A stretch of 64,000 bases of DNA from an uncultured Sphingomonadaceae bacterium. Lineage in GTDB: Bacteria; Pseudomonadota; Alphaproteobacteria; Sphingomonadales; Sphingomonadaceae. The position numbers and the translations under genes are program-made. This document shows, in pieces, positions 63,435 to 64,000 of the stretch. The stretch lies in contig CAMYJW010000015.1 of the NCBI GenBank assembly GCA_947258815.1, forward strand, positions 1-64,000, in the 5' to 3' direction. Every line of letters begins with the position of its first letter. Position 1 is the first letter of the stretch. Below the pieces are notes generated by a model that saw nothing but the letters and a program-made list of their open reading frames with translations, had not been told where the DNA came from and searched no databases.

Positions 63435-64000
63435 GGCACTGTCAGAGCAAAGTAGCTGATCGGGCGGTGCCTTGCTAAATTGCCGAAATGATCGCTTCGA
63501 AAAGCCCGTTTCGTTATTTCAATTCTTCACCAGAGGTGATCCGCCTCGTTGTTATGATGTATGTTCGGCATCCGCTTTCGCTACGGAACGTGGAAGACCT
63601 ACTTTTCGAACGCGGCATCGACATTTGCCATGAATCAGTACGGTTCTGGTGGAACCGATTTGGACCGCTGTTTGCAAGCCAAATTCGTTGTCGCCGAGTG
63701 AGCCAGTTTGTCGGTTATCGGCATTGGCGCTGGCACGTCGACGAAGTGTTCGTAAATATCAACGGCGAGCGTCATTATCTGTGGCGCGCGGTTGATCACG
63801 AGGGTGAAGTTTTGGAGAGCTACGTCACCAAAAAACGGGACAAATCTGCGGCTTTACGCTTCTTGAAGAAGGCTCTTAAACGCCATGGAAAAGCCGAGGC
63901 GATAGTCACGGATGGGCTGAAATCCTATCCCGCTGCGATGCGTGATTTGGCGAATCTCGATCGCCGAAAGATGGGGCGCTGGCTCAATAATCGAGCCGAA
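63435..64000 (+). mobile_element. IS6-family element, left part (runs off the window)
   Basis: ggcactgtcagagcaaag at 63435 resembles the terminal repeat of IS6-family elements (IS26 begins ggcactgttgcaaa). It lies 53 bases before the transposase start. The right end is outside the window. Confidence 0.75.
63488..64000 (+). CDS. IS6-family transposase (3' end cut by window edge)
   Basis: 171 codons are visible from ATG 63488 with no stop before the edge. The start MIASKSPFRYFNSSPEVIRL and VRHPLSLRNVEDLLFERGI are standard IS6/IS26. The DDE core shows the first Asp in RWHVDEVFVNING, and the second in AIVTDGLKSYPAAM. The third acidic residue lies beyond 64000. The frame is intact as far as seen. 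Confidence 0.9.
   Translation, partial: MIASKSPFRYFNSSPEVIRLVVMMYVRHPLSLRNVEDLLFERGIDICHESVRFWWNRFGPLFASQIRCRRVSQFVGYRHWRWHVDEVFVNINGERHYLWRAVDHEGEVLESYVTKKRDKSAALRFLKKALKRHGKAEAIVTDGLKSYPAAMRDLANLDRRKMGRWLNNRAE

Overview
The window looks like a chromosomal segment of an alphaproteobacterium, most likely Sphingomonadales. The reasons are the GC-rich coding, the gene order of the cell-wall/division cluster, an FtsZ with a very long acidic linker ending in an [12 protein letters not shown] tail, and sphingomonad-like transposon remnants. Species cannot be settled by eye.

Positions 1-27155 are ordinary core genome, all on the plus strand. A cysteine synthase gene and two small envelope genes precede a complete dcw cluster: mraZ-rsmH-ftsL-ftsI-murE-murF-mraY-murD-ftsW-murG-murC-murB-ddl-ftsQ-ftsA-ftsZ. 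From rsmH to ftsA the genes overlap or nearly touch, so they are probably one transcription unit making lipid II and the early divisome. A secreted SPOR/TPR protein, a YbjN protein, proC, a Bax-inhibitor-1 membrane protein and a lipoprotein follow. tRNA-Ala(CGC) closes the core part.

Positions 27156-31657 are a mobile-DNA graveyard directly behind the tRNA: a serine-recombinase remnant fused to a DUF3489-type remnant, a truncated secreted-protein gene, nested IS3 and IS110 fragments, and one intact 1508-bp IS3-family element with recognisable terminal repeats.

Positions 31658-61337 form an envelope-polymer and lipid island. (a) 31735-38819, minus strand: BcsB-like protein, GT2 synthase with an N-terminal MshEN/GspE_N domain, polytopic membrane protein, response regulator with a degenerate GGDEF-like domain, and outer-membrane barrel. 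This looks like a c-di-GMP-responsive exopolysaccharide synthase. (b) 40224-45592: DES-type lipid desaturase, acyl carrier protein, GNAT-type N-acyltransferase, fatty-acid hydroxylase superfamily protein and ketoacyl synthase, split by an IS66-derived mini-element with a perfect 8-bp target duplication. This suggests tailoring of an acyl chain or sphingolipid. (c) 45704-56741, minus strand: an ABC-transporter-dependent capsule-type locus (inner-membrane PCP, permease, ATPase, OPX lipoprotein, glycosyltransferases, methyltransferases). Two further GT4 genes at 57290 and 59991 lie on the plus strand.

Positions 61165-64000 hold IS110 and IS3 remnants, two PilZ proteins and the start of an IS6-family transposase that runs off the window. 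The MshEN synthase, the degenerate GGDEF regulator and the two PilZ proteins make c-di-GMP a recurrent theme of the accessory part. No CRISPR array, rRNA or prophage structural module was seen.
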